NCBI GenBank assembly: GCA_029855925.1
Contig: JAGSHP010000092.1
Span: 1 to 5,045, forward strand
From: Candidatus Thorarchaeota archaeon
GTDB lineage: Archaea; Asgardarchaeota; Thorarchaeia; Thorarchaeales; Thorarchaeaceae
Reading direction: 5' to 3'
DNA: 5,045 nucleotides
The notes beneath the pieces were generated by a model, which had not been told where the DNA came from, searched no databases, and saw only the letters and a list, made by a program, of their open reading frames with translations. The first letter of the stretch is position 1, and every line of letters begins with the position of its first letter. Positions 1 to 5,045 of this stretch are shown piece after piece. Position numbers and translations under genes: made by a program.

Positions 1-466
1 CTGTGAGGACCCGATTTATTATGTTTTTAAATGCCTGTGACAGATACGAGTGTTCGGAATGTGCAACCATCTCGATGGCATCGAAGATTGTGCCCCCCGA
101 TTGAAACACGAGCAAGAATTGTTCAAAGACAACGTCAGCCTCCTCTGAGAGGCTGAGCTTGTACGAGTTCATGCGATTGACCGGATAAGTGACAAAGGCG
201 TAGTAGATGAGCAGGGCATTGATCAGTGCCAGTGGTACCGTTGCAATCACAGGAAAGCTGAGCAGGAAACCAATGACCACTATGACGAGCAGAGTGAGAA
301 CCGAGTACAGATACGCTCCAGCCACAACTCCCTGGGGTGTGATTGTCATCATTGGGGAGAGGAAGCGAGTGGCACGATCAAGTTCCCAGTCCTCTCTATG
401 CCGTGCAGCTCTTGAAAACAGGGGTGTCTTCTCTCCAATTAGACAGGCTCGTTCATAGAGTGTCAT
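1..466 (-). CDS. Type II secretion F-family (TadC/ArlJ-like) membrane platform protein, N-terminal part
   Basis: This gene runs off the left edge; 155 residues are visible. The start is the ATG at 466, preceded by a ribosome-binding sequence GAGGT (475-471) at 4-nt spacing and by an in-frame TGA at 478-476, so the N-terminus is well fixed. Residues 1-46 are polar and probably cytoplasmic. Two strongly hydrophobic stretches follow, at about 47-70 and 72-93, and look like a membrane hairpin. A cytoplasmic helical region begins near residue 105, with the pattern FQSGGTIFDAIEMVA (121-135) followed by a Q-A-F-x-N-I-I-N-R-V stretch, which resembles the start of a T2SSF domain. Family members form the inner-membrane platform on which a secretion ATPase drives assembly of type IV pili or archaella. 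The gene lies 48 bp downstream of nreA on the same strand, so co-transcription is likely. An ATPase or pilin gene beyond the left edge would be expected but is not visible. The subfamily (pilus, archaellum or other) cannot be decided. Confidence 0.75.
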   Translation of the reverse strand, partial: MTLYERACLIGEKTPLFSRAARHREDWELDRATRFLSPMMTITPQGVVAGAYLYSVLTLLVIVVIGFLLSFPVIATVPLALINALLIYYAFVTYPVNRMNSYKLSLSEEADVVFEQFLLVFQSGGTIFDAIEMVAHSEHSYLSQAFKNIINRVLT

Positions 467-514
467 GTCTACCTCTCATACAGTTGTCATTTCTCGACCT
501 CTTAAAGTGCCCGT

Positions 515-1771
515 TCAAAAGAAGTCTGTCAGTCGAGTCTGCGTTCTATACTGTTCGATGGTCTCACATGCCTCAAGATAGCGGTCCATAGTGTTGACAA
601 GAGTCTGCCCCGCTCCTTCAAGTGCCTCTTCCAGATCCGTGAACTTCTTCGGCTCCATAGTGAGAGCCCGCTTCGCAATCTCTCTAAATCTCCAGACACC
701 AAGAGGCACCCATTCCTTCGGATTCACCTCAAGAAACACCAGAGCCCCCGCCTGTCTTCGATTGTCATCCATGTACTTCAGGACTGGAAGACGAACTGCA
801 TAGTAGGCACCGACCACATTCTTGGCATACGTTGTTCGTCCCTTCGCATATTCGTGGTCAGAGATGACGCTTGGTCTTGGCCCACTCAGCCAGCACTCCA
901 AGACCTCAAATTGCCATGACCCTGGCATCATGAGAATGGTCACGGTGTTTCCCAAGGCATGATATGAGAACACGAGAAAGTCGTTGATTGTTCTGTGGCG
1001 CAGGACCTTCTTATGTAATCGCTTTGATACGATGTCGTCAATGGCAGTGATGCTCCACTCCGTCGGAACCAGCCTTCTCCTCTTTCTGGTCCCAAGAAGA
1101 CCTACTGAGAATAACCGGGTCAGATGCTCCTGTCGAACTCCTTCATCAAAGAGGGTCGTCACTGCCTCGACGGCTCGCAAGTCCGTGTCGGACGAGACCT
1201 TATCCACAGGTCTCGGGACCTTTGGATTGTCTTCGAGCTGGAATGATTTGAGAGGTGCTGAGGGACCAATAGGGAGTGTTCTCTCAGAGAAGACGCTCGT
1301 GAACTCGGGTCTCTTGAGAAGTAACGCCTCCGAATCAGTGGGTGCTTCTGATAGCGCCATCGTCTGGGTCTCCGCAAGCGTTCGAGGTGGATCAACCGCC
1401 GCATCAACTGGGAGCAACTGCTTGGTCCGCACAAGACTGAATCTCAGTGACAATATCTCATCCATTGAAAAGTCCAGCCAGAGGTCTGGCTGTTCCATGA
1501 GCGCTGCTCTCTCACCTCTGATTGGTGGGACCAGTGGTCCAGCCAGAACCTTAGGGTAACCGTAGCTTCCAACAAAGACCGATGGAGGTGAGGAGCCTTC
1601 GAGGCTCATCCCACGGAAGGCGCTGTCGATCTTGCTCAGCGAGACCGCACGCATGACCAACGGGCAAGGTCGAATGCCGCACAGTGCCCTATGTCCCATG
1701 CACTGACTGCATACCCTCTCATCAAAGGATGGACCGACCTTCGGTTGGTTTGTTAAGCGCATTTGGGGCAT
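515..1771 (-). CDS. nreA: Archaeal DNA repair protein NreA (Nre family)
   Basis: This 418-residue protein is a full-length member of the archaeal Nre family. In Haloferax, NreA acts with PCNA in tolerance of mitomycin C damage; its biochemical activity is unsettled as far as I know. An N-terminal Cys4 motif (C21, C24, C31, C36; C-x2-C-x6-C-x4-C with the family-like LCGxxxCP) probably binds zinc. The signature FVGSYGYPKVLAGPLVPP follows at about 67-83. After a variable middle come RKRRRLVPTEWSITAID (229-245), typical of the family, and the C-terminal domain. The last eight residues, QTRLTDFF, are a PIP box. I chose the ATG at 1771: it has GGAAGTG about 5 nt upstream. A TTG one codon earlier (1774) and an ATG three codons later (1762) are alternatives. 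It is divergent from the HTH regulator and precedes the T2SSF gene. The presence of the PIP box favours NreA over the NreB paralogue. Identification rests on remembered family motifs, not a search. Confidence 0.88.
   Translation of the reverse strand: MPQMRLTNQPKVGPSFDERVCSQCMGHRALCGIRPCPLVMRAVSLSKIDSAFRGMSLEGSSPPSVFVGSYGYPKVLAGPLVPPIRGERAALMEQPDLWLDFSMDEILSLRFSLVRTKQLLPVDAAVDPPRTLAETQTMALSEAPTDSEALLLKRPEFTSVFSERTLPIGPSAPLKSFQLEDNPKVPRPVDKVSSDTDLRAVEAVTTLFDEGVRQEHLTRLFSVGLLGTRKRRRLVPTEWSITAIDDIVSKRLHKKVLRHRTINDFLVFSYHALGNTVTILMMPGSWQFEVLECWLSGPRPSVISDHEYAKGRTTYAKNVVGAYYAVRLPVLKYMDDNRRQAGALVFLEVNPKEWVPLGVWRFREIAKRALTMEPKKFTDLEEALEGAGQTLVNTMDRYLEACETIEQYRTQTRLTDFF
518..541 (-). other. C-terminal PCNA-interacting (PIP) box of NreA
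   Basis: The final eight codons before the TGA encode QTRLTDFF (residues 411-418), which fits the canonical Q-x-x-[LIM]-x-x-F-F pattern exactly and sits at the extreme C-terminus, where archaeal PIP boxes usually lie. It should insert into the hydrophobic pocket under the interdomain connecting loop of the PCNA sliding clamp and tether NreA at replication or repair sites. The match is direct; binding is inferred from the motif and from the Haloferax homologue. Confidence 0.85.
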
Positions 1772-1835
1772 CAAGACACTTCCATACGTGCTTGCACTCT
1801 ATTCCATGTTGTTCACCATCAGTATCCCCTTGAAC

Positions 1836-1844
1836 GTATATAGG
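1836..1844 (-). promoter_or_regulatory. Candidate TATA box for nreA
   Basis: Read on the minus strand the sequence is CCTATATAC, about 65 nt upstream of the nreA ATG. An archaeal TATA box places initiation about 25 nt downstream, near 1812, giving a leader of roughly 40 nt. The core TATATA is palindromic, so its direction is not defined by itself; the nearer gene start in the plus direction is more than 100 nt away, which favours nreA. No experimental support. Confidence 0.45.
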
Positions 1845-1889
1845 CATCATGGAGAGAGCGCCGAAAGACAACCACCCCCAGCGAAGACA

Positions 1890-1905
1890 TGCTGGACTGA
1901 CAGCA
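1890..1905. promoter_or_regulatory. Short inverted repeat, possible operator
   Basis: TGCTG and CAGCA form perfect 5-bp arms separated by 6 bp, just upstream of the candidate TATA box of the HTH regulator and inside the divergent promoter region. Its position would suit a dimeric regulator, perhaps the adjacent HTH protein, but arms this short occur often by chance. Confidence 0.2.
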
Positions 1906-1918
1906 GGCATACACAGAA

Positions 1919-1925
1919 CTATATC
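1919..1925 (+). promoter_or_regulatory. Candidate TATA box for the HTH/zinc-ribbon regulator
   Basis: CTATATC lies about 25-30 nt upstream of the start codon at 1950. The usual archaeal TATA-to-initiation distance would put the first transcribed base at or within a few nucleotides of the start codon, implying a leaderless or nearly leaderless mRNA. The absence of a purine-rich ribosome-binding sequence at normal spacing fits this. Confidence 0.45.
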
Positions 1926-1949
1926 TGAAGGATTACTGTTGAAGCAGTG

Positions 1950-2252
1950 ATGAAAACTCGCAGGGAACGAATAACACTCCTCTTAGAAGAGTCGGATCAC
2001 CCTCTGACTGCTCAGGACATTGCTGAGGCTCTTGGTCTTGAGAATAGGAACGTCGTCTTCGAAGACATCGAGCACATCGCAAAGTCCCTGAAACGCGAGG
2101 GAAAGCAGATACTCATCCGCCCGGCCACCTGCGGAAAGTGTGGCTATATCTTCTCCCCCAAGTCAGCGAAACGACCATCTCGCTGCCCTAAGTGCAAGTC
2201 TGAATGGATACTCTTACCGGGCTATCTGATTCGTCGCAAGGGGAAAAAGTAG
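1950..2252 (+). CDS. Predicted transcriptional regulator: winged-helix HTH fused to a zinc ribbon (COG3357-like)
   Basis: This 100-residue basic protein has two parts. Residues 1-56 look like a winged helix-turn-helix: RRERITLLLEE as the first helix, then LTAQDIAEALGL (19-30) as the turn and VFEDIEHIAKSLKREGKQILI as recognition helix and wing. Residues 57-90 hold a zinc ribbon with C61-x2-C64 and C79-x2-C82 in the form CGKCGYIF...CPKCKSEWI. The tail RRKGKK is strongly basic. This arrangement matches an archaeal family of predicted regulators whose targets are mostly unknown. I chose the ATG at 1950; a GTG directly before it (1947) would add one residue. It is the only plus-strand gene, sharing a 178-bp divergent promoter region with nreA and converging on the OB-fold gene with 3 bp between stops. 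A role in controlling nreA or itself is inference from position only. Confidence 0.82.
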   Translation: MKTRRERITLLLEESDHPLTAQDIAEALGLENRNVVFEDIEHIAKSLKREGKQILIRPATCGKCGYIFSPKSAKRPSRCPKCKSEWILLPGYLIRRKGKK

Positions 2253-2255
2253 GTT

Positions 2256-2570
2256 TCAATCCTCGTCATCCAGACTTATGACCCTCTTGACTCCTTCACC
2301 AACGTGCTTCACATCAGTGACACGTGAGACCACAAAGTCCGACAGACCGTATTCTGCCTCCTCAACAAATCCATGAATGATTACCGGCATGCCTACCCTC
2401 GGAAGGAACCTGCATCTGTCCATGACCTTTGCAGAGAGCTTGATGCGGTACGTCTGCTTTGTCTCCTCATCCTGAACCACTATCGTTGTGGTCCCGTACC
2501 ATCTATGAGTTCCGACTCGAGTCGTGGTGCTTCTGCCAACCTCTCGGATGATTCCTTTCACTACAGTCAT
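2256..2570 (-). CDS. Small predicted OB-fold protein translationally coupled to endonuclease Q
   Basis: I do not recognise this 104-residue protein as a named family. Its pattern of alternating hydrophobic strands suggests a single OB fold: VVKGIIREVG (3-12), TTTIVVQDEE and TYRIKLSAK (28-48), a short helix-like KVMDRCRFLP, then GMPVIIHGFVEEAE (60-73) and DFVVSRVTDV (78-87). The tail ends in the acidic SLDDED. It has no signal peptide, membrane segment or cysteine pair. I prefer the ATG at 2570, whose ATGA overlaps the endonuclease Q stop and which has GGAG (2583-2580) 9 nt upstream; an in-frame ATG at 2585 would add five residues. Such coupling usually means co-production and often physical partnership. 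A role as a DNA-binding accessory to endonuclease Q is inference; RNA binding or an unrelated beta-barrel is possible. Confidence 0.75.
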   Translation of the reverse strand: MTVVKGIIREVGRSTTTRVGTHRWYGTTTIVVQDEETKQTYRIKLSAKVMDRCRFLPRVGMPVIIHGFVEEAEYGLSDFVVSRVTDVKHVGEGVKRVISLDDED

Positions 2571-3841
2571 GAGCCTATACTCCATGGAGCAATGACTTGG
2601 CCATACCGGCCTCCACCACCAGGAACGTATGCAACCTCCCCGGCACGGTAACTACTAATTATCTCACTTATCCGCTTGTTAAACTTTGCAATCGTGCTGG
2701 GACTCGCCTCTGTCAAGATGTGGGTCTCGGTACCGATCTGGTCGATCAGTTTGTCGTAGAGCCGCCTGACACGTACAGAGAGCGCGGACTTGACTCCGAG
2801 CGACACCCGAATCAGCTCGGTCAATGGTGGCATGTGAAGATAGGGTGGTCGATGTGATGGCGACCTGCTCTTGATCTCACCAATCATCATGGCCCTATCT
2901 CGTACGCCCAGACGTAGCCTCTTGCCGCATGCGGGACACTTGACTCTTCTCCGATGAACTTCTCTGAGTATCTGCGCCTTCTCCTTCAGACTGCTCACGT
3001 AGAGGTAGATGTTCCTGTCGTCAAACTCGGGCGGACTGTCCCCCTCTCTCATGATGAGCGTACGCCTGCAAGAACTGCAAAAGGAGAGATAGTATTTTCC
3101 TAGACGTGGGTCCAACCCGACGTTGAGGGTTGTTTCTCTTCCAGCGTCTCGCTTCAGTGCCATTGCCACCTCGTCGAAGGCTGGTTGCTCGATCCGGAAT
3201 CTGACAAACTCGCGGCCCAGTTTGTTTGGCGTCGGTGAGTGCGCGTCACTGGCAGTTACAAAGGTCAGGTCTCTGAGCTCTGGAATGTGGTCCGCAATCT
3301 CAGTGTCTGCCGAGAGCCCCAGCTCAAGGAAGTGAACATGGCTGAACTCCTTCCCATAGCAGTCTGCGAGCGAGTCGTACTTGCCCTCTCTGAAGATCGA
3401 CCGGTATGGCGTGAACGCATGTGCTGGACCGATGAGACCCCCACTATCCCTGACGAGGCCCGCAAGCATCTCGCCATCGACATTGGCTCGTGGTCTTCCA
3501 CCCCACTCGTGATCAAGATTTGGAGAATGAGGTTTCAATAGGTTTCTCAAGTGGTCCACCGAGTCAAAGTCGGGCAGGAGCACCACGTGATGAATTGCCT
3601 CTTTGTCTTCAATCTCCGTGGTGACAATAAAGTACGTGCCGTCGTACTCCAAGATTCCGTCCTTGAGCGTGAGAGTCTTTCGAAGGTGGGCTAGCCAGTC
3701 GGGTTGAGTTGCGTCACCGGTTCCAACCAGCGAGACCCCTTTTCGTCTGGCACCAGCCGCTATGTTGGGGATTGTCATGTCCTTGCTCACGCCGATCGAA
3801 TGTGGAGAGTGGATATGGAGATCCGCATCATACTCTTGCAT
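2567..3841 (-). CDS. endoQ: Endonuclease Q (EndoQ), PHP-family DNA repair nuclease
   Basis: This 424-residue protein matches the endonuclease Q family, which nicks DNA on the 5' side of deoxyuridine, hypoxanthine, xanthine and abasic sites and so starts a repair route distinct from uracil glycosylases and endonuclease V. The N-terminal PHP domain shows the expected metal ligands: H9 and H11 in DLHIHSPHS, D43 in VGTGDATQP, E76 in TTEIED, H141 in GPAHAFTPY, and D199 and H201 in SDAHSPTPNKLGREF. A Cys4 zinc finger follows (C255-x2-C258 and C302-x2-C305). The C-terminal part carries RPPYLHMPPL (331-340) and the glycine-rich YVPGGGGRYGQV (405-416), as I recall for the family. The length is normal and nothing looks broken. 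The start at 3841 has GGAG 8 nt upstream. It follows the dehydrogenase gene by 58 bp and overlaps the OB-fold gene by 4 bp. I see no PIP box here, although the Thermococcales enzyme is reported to bind PCNA. Confidence 0.92.
   Translation of the reverse strand: MQEYDADLHIHSPHSIGVSKDMTIPNIAAGARRKGVSLVGTGDATQPDWLAHLRKTLTLKDGILEYDGTYFIVTTEIEDKEAIHHVVLLPDFDSVDHLRNLLKPHSPNLDHEWGGRPRANVDGEMLAGLVRDSGGLIGPAHAFTPYRSIFREGKYDSLADCYGKEFSHVHFLELGLSADTEIADHIPELRDLTFVTASDAHSPTPNKLGREFVRFRIEQPAFDEVAMALKRDAGRETTLNVGLDPRLGKYYLSFCSSCRRTLIMREGDSPPEFDDRNIYLYVSSLKEKAQILREVHRRRVKCPACGKRLRLGVRDRAMMIGEIKSRSPSHRPPYLHMPPLTELIRVSLGVKSALSVRVRRLYDKLIDQIGTETHILTEASPSTIAKFNKRISEIISSYRAGEVAYVPGGGGRYGQVIAPWSIGS
2580..2583 (-). 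promoter_or_regulatory. Ribosome-binding site deciding the start of the OB-fold gene
   Basis: GGAG lies inside the last codons of endonuclease Q, 9 nt upstream of the ATG at 2570. It overlaps the alternative ATG at 2585, which has no comparable site of its own, so it argues for the shorter, stop-overlapping start and for reinitiation by ribosomes finishing endonuclease Q. Confidence 0.5.
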
Positions 3842-3847
3842 GACCTA

Positions 3848-3875
3848 CTCTCCACAGAGAGAGACTCTTGAGTCT
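3848..3875 (-). repeat. Two adjacent inverted repeats in the endoQ leader
   Basis: Read on the minus strand, the 58-bp gap holds AGACTC-AA-GAGTCT (3875-3862) and then CTCTC-TGTG-GAGAG (3861-3848). The second has 5-bp arms and a 4-nt loop, and its 3' arm contains the GGAG ribosome-binding sequence of endoQ. In RNA it could hide that site; in DNA the first could be an operator. The first, with only 2 nt between arms, is more likely a DNA-level palindrome than an RNA hairpin. Arms are perfect but short. Confidence 0.4.
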
Positions 3876-3899
3876 TCCCGATGGCAAACTAGTGCGAGA

Positions 3900-4889
3900 T
3901 TAGATATTAATAATCACTTTAGTCACGTCTGGACGTGTTGCATACTCAAAGGCGGCGGGTCCTTCATCAAGTGAAAACTGTCTTGAGACCAGTCGCTTCA
4001 CTTCGATGCGTCCCTTTGCAAGCATGTCCAGCGCGTCTTCAAATGGTCCCCTGAGACTTCCGACGATCTGGAGTTCGCGTCTTACAATCTCGGAGGGAGA
4101 GATACCACCATCAGCACCAATGACACTCTTCAGCGCCAGTGTGCCGCCATTTCTAACAATGTCCAATGCTGTGTGCAGGCCCTCATGCGTTCCTGTCACA
4201 TCAACGACCAGTCGGGGTCCAACACCATCTGTGGCGTCCAAGAGCTCCTTTTCCCAGCCATCCTGACTGTCATTCAGAACATGACTGAAGCCGAGCTGTC
4301 GAGCCAGTCCCAGCTTCCAGCGGTTCTTACCAATGAGATAGACCTCAGCCCCAAGAGCATCATAGACCTGTGCGGTAAGAATTCCCAAGCGACCAGAGCC
4401 TATTATGGCAACAATCTCGTCCTTTGCAGCAGGGGCTCTCTGTGCAGTCGCTATTGCAGAAGACAATGGTTCTGCAAAGGTTCCTGCGATGTGGTCAATG
4501 CCGTCTGGCAAGACATGTATCATCTCGGCAGGCAGACTGATGTACTCGGTGAGGGCTCCATCAGTTGTTATTCCCAGAGTCTTTCGATTGGTGCACTGTT
4601 GGTGCATTCCATTCTGGCAATAATAACAGCGTCCACAGAAGCGATCAATCTCAGCTGTCACGGGTGTTCCTGGCTCTAGTGAGGGAATCGTGCTCTCGTG
4701 GACAAAGCCTGAGAACTCGTGCCCAAGGATGATAGGAAGGTCAGTCTCCATTTCTCCTTTCCAAATTGACAGGTCTGACTTGCACAGCCCAACCGACCGT
4801 ACCTCAACTCTTACCTCACCAGGCAACAGTGATGGCATGGGTGTGTCACCCAGCTGTAGTCCCGATTGTGTGAGGATTAATGATTTCAT
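3900..4889 (-). CDS. Zinc-dependent medium-chain dehydrogenase/reductase (alcohol dehydrogenase-like)
   Basis: This 329-residue cytosolic oxidoreductase has the full MDR layout. The catalytic zinc ligands appear as C36 (GLCKSD), H57-E58 (GHEFSG) and E140 (FAEPLS); the structural zinc site is C85, C88, C91 and C99. The Rossmann domain begins near 158 with IIGSGRLG (162-169), the nucleotide-binding glycine motif. After the second strand (YLIGKNRWKL) there is no acidic residue but several basic ones, which hints at NADP(H) rather than NAD(H). The combination AEI..CGRC..C, a DGALTEY stretch, FAEPL and ALKS resembles a shorter-than-usual MDR subgroup of unknown substrate rather than classic alcohol, threonine or sorbitol dehydrogenases. 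The ATG at 4889 has GGGAG 4 nt upstream and overlaps the stop of the preceding gene by 4 bp. The substrate cannot be named; no link to repair is evident beyond sharing the strand with endoQ. Confidence 0.9.
   Translation of the reverse strand: MKSLILTQSGLQLGDTPMPSLLPGEVRVEVRSVGLCKSDLSIWKGEMETDLPIILGHEFSGFVHESTIPSLEPGTPVTAEIDRFCGRCYYCQNGMHQQCTNRKTLGITTDGALTEYISLPAEMIHVLPDGIDHIAGTFAEPLSSAIATAQRAPAAKDEIVAIIGSGRLGILTAQVYDALGAEVYLIGKNRWKLGLARQLGFSHVLNDSQDGWEKELLDATDGVGPRLVVDVTGTHEGLHTALDIVRNGGTLALKSVIGADGGISPSEIVRRELQIVGSLRGPFEDALDMLAKGRIEVKRLVSRQFSLDEGPAAFEYATRPDVTKVIINI
3904..3913 (-). promoter_or_regulatory. Possible TATA box for endoQ inside the end of the dehydrogenase gene
   Basis: The AT-rich TTATTAATAT overlaps the last codons of the dehydrogenase, about 65 nt upstream of the endoQ start. 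Initiation about 25 nt downstream would give a leader of about 40 nt containing both inverted repeats. It could allow endoQ to be expressed separately from the upstream genes; the AT-richness may equally reflect the codons for the hydrophobic C-terminus. Confidence 0.25.
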
Positions 4890-5045
4890 CGCGCTCCCTG
4901 AGTCCTTTTACTCTCCTGTGCTATAATCTCTTCGCTCTGTACCAACGAGCATACATGCTGATAGTAATCGCTTTCATATTTGCCAGTGCTACCATTCATT
5001 GAAGTCCGGTGAAGGCCGAAGACATGGACTTCATATCCGTGGTTC
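4886..5045 (-). CDS. C-terminal end of an unidentified gene, overlapping the dehydrogenase start
   Basis: The minus strand entering from the right edge stays open for 52 codons (frame starting at 5044) and ends in a TGA at 4888-4886 that overlaps the dehydrogenase ATG as ATGA. The other two minus frames meet stops early. The visible end begins NHGYEVHVFGLHRTS, continues through a Ser/Gly/Tyr-rich stretch (KYESDYYQHV), then a helix-like SLVQSEEIIAQE, and closes with a basic tail. I do not recognise the family. The 4-bp overlap, mirrored by the endoQ/OB-fold junction, is the main reason for calling it real. It is probably the upstream member of the dehydrogenase operon, so its identity would be the best clue to the dehydrogenase substrate. 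Confidence 0.6.
   Translation of the reverse strand, partial: NHGYEVHVFGLHRTSMNGSTGKYESDYYQHVCSLVQSEEIIAQESKRTQGAR
4921..4928 (-). promoter_or_regulatory. Weak TATA-like sequence upstream of the dehydrogenase
   Basis: GATTATAG on the minus strand, preceded by the purine-rich GCGAAGA that could serve as a BRE, lies about 35 nt upstream of the dehydrogenase ATG. It is inside the open reading frame of the preceding gene, so it would be an internal promoter and may be chance. Confidence 0.2.

Noticed and set aside
207..591. Two plus-strand frames of about 80 codons at the left end
   Set aside because: They lie opposite the T2SSF gene, whose membrane segments and ribosome-binding site make the minus strand the coding one, and the end of nreA.
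984..1559. Open frame of 191 codons on the plus strand opposite nreA
   Set aside because: It lies wholly antisense to a gene with clear family motifs, has a Ser/Arg-rich composition without domain pattern, and lacks a ribosome-binding sequence. It is best explained as a shadow frame.
1799..1819. Six-codon upstream frame (MVNNME) in the putative nreA leader
   Set aside because: It could be a leader peptide, but frames this short occur by chance, it has no ribosome-binding sequence, and the transcript start is not known.
1722..1910. Minus-strand open frame of 62 codons covering the nreA upstream region
   Set aside because: It would overlap the start of nreA in another frame and cross the likely nreA TATA box; its product has no recognisable pattern.
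4173..4679. Open frame of 168 codons on the plus strand opposite the dehydrogenase
   Set aside because: It is antisense to a protein with a full set of MDR motifs, and its product is an irregular Cys/Ser-rich sequence with no recognisable domain.
1..5045. Defence or mobile-element system, CRISPR array, tRNA or rRNA gene
   Set aside because: I found no spaced direct repeats, transposase or integrase motifs, terminal repeats or RNA-gene signatures. Nearly all of the window is taken up by ordinary protein genes.

Overview
The window reads as an archaeal chromosome segment of about 50% GC and very high coding density. The archaeal signals are an Nre-family repair protein (a family known from archaea), an endonuclease Q of the archaeal type, a small HTH plus zinc-ribbon regulator typical of archaea, a TadC/T2SSF-type pilus platform protein, and TATA-like boxes in place of -35/-10 promoters. 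The exact lineage cannot be read from the sequence; a mesophilic group, perhaps Asgard/Thorarchaeia-like, is only a guess.

Layout from left to right. (1) Positions 1-1771, minus strand: nreA (1771 to 515) followed after 48 bp by the N-terminal part of a T2SSF membrane protein (466 to beyond the left edge). (2) Positions 1772-1949: a divergent promoter region with two TATA-like boxes, one facing each way. (3) Positions 1950-2252, plus strand: a 100-residue HTH plus zinc-ribbon regulator, possibly translated from a leaderless mRNA. (4) Positions 2256-5045, minus strand: a compact run of four genes in transcription order. These are an unidentified gene entering from the right edge, a zinc-dependent MDR dehydrogenase, endonuclease Q, and a 104-residue predicted OB-fold protein. 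The first and last junctions are 4-bp ATGA stop/start overlaps, which suggests translational coupling; the dehydrogenase-endoQ junction has a 58-bp gap containing two adjacent inverted repeats. The regulator and the OB-fold gene converge with only 3 bp between their stop codons.

The common theme is DNA maintenance. NreA ends in a textbook PCNA-binding PIP box. Endonuclease Q nicks DNA 5' of deaminated bases and abasic sites. The OB-fold-like protein is coupled to it and is the best candidate for an undescribed partner. The dehydrogenase and the T2SSF protein have no obvious link to repair and may simply be co-transcribed. I see no RNA genes, insertion sequences, CRISPR arrays, attachment sites or clear terminators.
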